NCBI GenBank assembly: GCA_052035955.1
Contig: JBPOHD010000105.1
Location: 1-23,979, forward strand
Origin: JAEUNJ01 sp052035955
GTDB taxonomy: Bacteria; Pseudomonadota; Gammaproteobacteria; Burkholderiales; Rhodocyclaceae
Direction of reading: 5' to 3'
Length of the DNA stretch: 23,979 nt
Positions 22,199-23,979 of this stretch are shown here, in pieces (position 1 is the first letter of the stretch; each line of letters begins with the position of its first letter). Both the position numbers and the translations under genes were made by a program. A model generated the notes under the pieces. That model did not search any database and was not told where the DNA came from. It saw nothing but the letters and a program-made list of their open reading frames with translations.

Positions 22199-22740
22199 TG
22201 GCGCTTCACCCAGGCGACGTAGTGGTCCATCCAGTCGAGCAGGAACTTCCTGCTGTCCGGGCCGACGTTGCCTGCGTCGTCGAAGAAGCCCGCCCTGGCC
22301 TGGATGAAGGCCTCGGGCTGGCCCAGGGTCGGCATATCCAGGTAGGCCAGCACGTTGCGCAGGTGTTGCTGCGCCATGCAGCTTCCCATGGCGCCGACGG
22401 AGGCGCCGATCACGCCGGCCGGCTTGCCCGTCCAGGCGCTCTTTCCGTAGGGGCGCGAGCCATGGTCGATGGCGTTCTTGAGCACCCCGGGAATCGACCG
22501 GTTGTACTCGGGCGTGACGAAAAGGAGGCCCTGGGCGGCGCGTATGTCGTCTTTCATGCGCAGGACGGCGGCGCACTGGCTCTCGTCGTCGTCCTGGTTG
22601 TACAGGGGCAGGTCGAAGATCTGCAACTGCTTGAACGACATATCCGCCGGTGCCAGCCTTGCGATGGCGTTGGCCAGCTTGTGGTTCAGGGAATCGCGGC
22701 GCAGGCTTCCGATGACAACGGCAATCCGGTAACGGCTCAT
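22189..22740 (-). CDS. NADPH-dependent FMN reductase (flavodoxin-like, ChrR/YieF type)
   Basis: The protein has 183 residues and a flavodoxin-like fold: IAVVIGSLRRDSLNHKLANA at the N-terminus with the phosphate-binding GSLRRDS (11-17), then LFVTPEYNRSIPGVLKNAID (about 73-92) with the family motif PEYN, SRPYGKSAWTGKPAGVIGAS, and a C-terminal helix. Members reduce FMN, quinones, azo dyes or chromate with NAD(P)H in the cytoplasm; the natural substrate here is open. AGGAG precedes the ATG at 22740. It follows the BON gene after 46 nt on the same strand, so a common transcript is likely. Confidence 0.92.
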   Translation of the reverse strand: MSRYRIAVVIGSLRRDSLNHKLANAIARLAPADMSFKQLQIFDLPLYNQDDDESQCAAVLRMKDDIRAAQGLLFVTPEYNRSIPGVLKNAIDHGSRPYGKSAWTGKPAGVIGASVGAMGSCMAQQHLRNVLAYLDMPTLGQPEAFIQARAGFFDDAGNVGPDSRKFLLDWMDHYVAWVKRHAA

Positions 22741-22786
22741 GGCGTTCTCCTGTTGAGCGTTCCCGTCGGTGGCGGTACGCGACGGC

Positions 22787-23110
22787 CTAGCGGGGGGAGG
22801 TGACCTTGATGTGGTTGAGGACCGATACGACGCCCTTGACGGCACGGGCGACCGCCGTCGCCTTGTCGGAATCGAACTGGGTCGGCGCGGTTCCGGCCAG
22901 GGTGACGATGCCGCCGTGGTCGGTGTCCACATCGATGTTGATGAAGGAAGACAGCCGTTCCTCGGCCAGCCGGGCCTTGATGGTGGCCGTGATGGCCGTG
23001 TCCTGGGCAAAGACCTCGGCCGTCGCCTGCCGCGTGTCGGCGGCGGCAACGGAAAGCGGCAGGGACAGGGCGCCGGCCAGGAGGCAGGCCGCGGCAATGG
23101 TGGATTTCAT
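22787..23110 (-). CDS. Periplasmic BON domain protein
   Basis: The protein has 107 residues: a signal peptide (1-24, cleaved after SVAAA) and one BON domain from about 33 to 104 (DTAITATIKARLAEERLSSF, INIDVDTDHGGIVTLAGTAP, KATAVARAVKGVVSVLNHIK). BON domains occur in OsmY and related osmotic or envelope-stress proteins and are thought to bind phospholipid membranes. AAGGA lies before the ATG. Downstream is the FMN reductase; upstream is the CHRD gene, 108 nt away on the same strand. No class II dyad stands directly before it. Confidence 0.92.
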   Translation of the reverse strand: MKSTIAAACLLAGALSLPLSVAAADTRQATAEVFAQDTAITATIKARLAEERLSSFINIDVDTDHGGIVTLAGTAPTQFDSDKATAVARAVKGVVSVLNHIKVTSPR

Positions 23111-23218
23111 GGGGTGTGTCCTTTCATCGTCGGGTGGGGCATGGTTCGCAGGGGCGGCAGGGACAGGCGGCCAGCCGGCGCAAGAGGGGCGCGGAGTCCG
23201 CCTGCCCGGCGGTGCCGG

Positions 23219-23686
23219 TCAATGGCCGGCGCGTCTTGGCGCAGCGGCGTTTTCGGTGCGCAGCAACTGGCCGCGAAGCTCGCCCTCCGGGTAGCGGCTG
23301 CTGTGCACATTGACGTAAAGCATGCCGGCCACGTAACTCGCGTACTGGGCATCGCTCAGCCGCGATCCAAGCGGCACGGAAAACCCGTTTTCGCTGGTCT
23401 TGTTCAAGGTGACGATGGGCGGGCCGTTCTCGCCGACGGCACCTTCATGGATATGCGCCGACGTGGAATCCACTCCGCTCGTCTCGACGGTGCCGCTGAC
23501 CGAGCGATCGGCCGATACGGCGATCTGCGCGCTGCCGACGGCGGACGTGGTGACCGGCGGCGCCTGCGCCGATCCGGTCAGGGAAATCGCCATCGGCTGC
23601 TGCGCCGGCGCCATCGCCGACAGGGAGGCCAGCACGGCGGCCGCCGCCATGCATCGGAGGAGATGGTGCGGCGAGCGATCCTTCAT
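23219..23686 (-). CDS. Secreted CHRD domain protein
   Basis: The protein has 155 residues: a signal peptide (about 1-29, ending near MAPAQQ), then one CHRD (chordin-like) domain from about 32 to 148. It shows ISLTGSAQAPPVTTSAVGSA, the conserved SAHIHEGAVGENGPPIVTLN, and YVNVHSSRYPEGELRGQL near the end, matching the usual HIH/NVH...PGGEIRGQ pattern. Bacterial single-CHRD proteins are exported; their role is unknown. AAGGA stands seven bases before the ATG at 23686; the frame is open upstream without similarity. The remaining 293 nt to the window edge hold no gene I can support, only a weak promoter candidate at 23923-23965. Confidence 0.9.
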   Translation of the reverse strand: MKDRSPHHLLRCMAAAAVLASLSAMAPAQQPMAISLTGSAQAPPVTTSAVGSAQIAVSADRSVSGTVETSGVDSTSAHIHEGAVGENGPPIVTLNKTSENGFSVPLGSRLSDAQYASYVAGMLYVNVHSSRYPEGELRGQLLRTENAAAPRRAGH

Positions 23687-23979
23687 GGCGATTCCTTTCG
23701 TGGCGGGAATGGGCTGCGTCGCCGTCTGCAGAGCCCGGGTCCCCGTCGAAGGGCCCCGGGTCGGTCCGGCCGCCGGCAACTCCACGACAAAGCGGAAGGA
23801 CTTCGGGATATGGCCTGCCGCGGCTGGCAACGTTCCAACATAGCCTGCGCGCCTTTCCGGGCGGCGTCGGGGGGCCACCCCCCAAGGCGGGAATGCGGCG
23901 GGGAAGTGCGGTGGCGGCCCGCCAGGTAGGCCGCCGGGGGGGGTGGGTTGGTGCGGAAAGCGACGGGAGCGCCTCCGCG

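Noticed and set aside
22769..23929. A 386-codon plus-strand open frame.
   Set aside because: It is antisense to the BON and CHRD genes, which have signal peptides, conserved motifs and ribosome sites on the minus strand.

Overview
The window is about 24 kb of GC-rich, gene-dense chromosome. A phasin, a 17-kDa-antigen-type lipoprotein, a class-4/RmpM-like OmpA, RcnB-like and PRC-barrel proteins, and a secreted family (8625-9038) that I associate with Betaproteobacteria suggest a polyhydroxyalkanoate-storing betaproteobacterium. This assignment is inference from family resemblance; no rRNA or tRNA gene is present to confirm it. I see no phage, insertion sequence, CRISPR array or integration site.

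Layout. 1-950 (minus) is a truncated PQQ-type sorbosone/glucose dehydrogenase lipoprotein. 1466-4465 is a soluble PAS/GAF hybrid histidine kinase. 4718-5206 is a phasin with its own sigma70-like promoter, a PhaR-type operator and a strong terminator. 5402-10718 is a run of small envelope and stress proteins: a GSP17M-like membrane protein, a glycine-zipper lipoprotein, OmpA, a collagen-like lipoprotein, two secreted proteins, and a degenerate cyclase fused to an FHA domain. 10774-13171 holds an SbmA/YddA-type ABC exporter and a DedA protein. 13330-14401 holds an RcnB-like protein and an outer-membrane barrel. 14478-18484 (minus) holds a PRC-barrel protein and an operon of a small protein, a DUF1003 protein and a P-type cation ATPase. 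18813-20163 holds a coiled-coil protein and a Crp/Fnr regulator. 20283-20441 is an alcohol dehydrogenase remnant. 20534-22159 is a CPA1 Na+/H+ antiporter. 22189-23686 (minus) holds an FMN reductase, a BON protein and a CHRD protein.

The main discovery is a shared promoter design. Upstream of twelve transcription units, on both strands, lies a 16-bp imperfect dyad of the form TGTGCG-N4-CGnACA, usually followed by GA. A -10 hexamer with A in its second position and T in its last lies at a fixed distance: ten sites at one spacing, two with one extra base. The geometry is that of a class II CRP promoter, with the activator centred at -41.5. One site lies in front of the Crp/Fnr gene itself. That regulator keeps the Arg-Glu-Thr-Val of the CRP recognition helix, which in CRP reads TGTG, but has Glu where CRP has Arg185. 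I infer that this regulator (19351-20163) is the autoregulated activator of a local envelope/stress regulon: the PQQ dehydrogenase, the GSP17M-like protein, OmpA, the collagen-like lipoprotein, the secreted protein at 10233, the RcnB-like protein, the outer-membrane barrel, the PRC-barrel protein, the DUF1003/P-type ATPase operon, the coiled-coil protein, and the promoter left in front of the dead alcohol dehydrogenase. The kinase, phasin, cyclase-FHA, ABC exporter and DedA genes lack a convincing site of their own.
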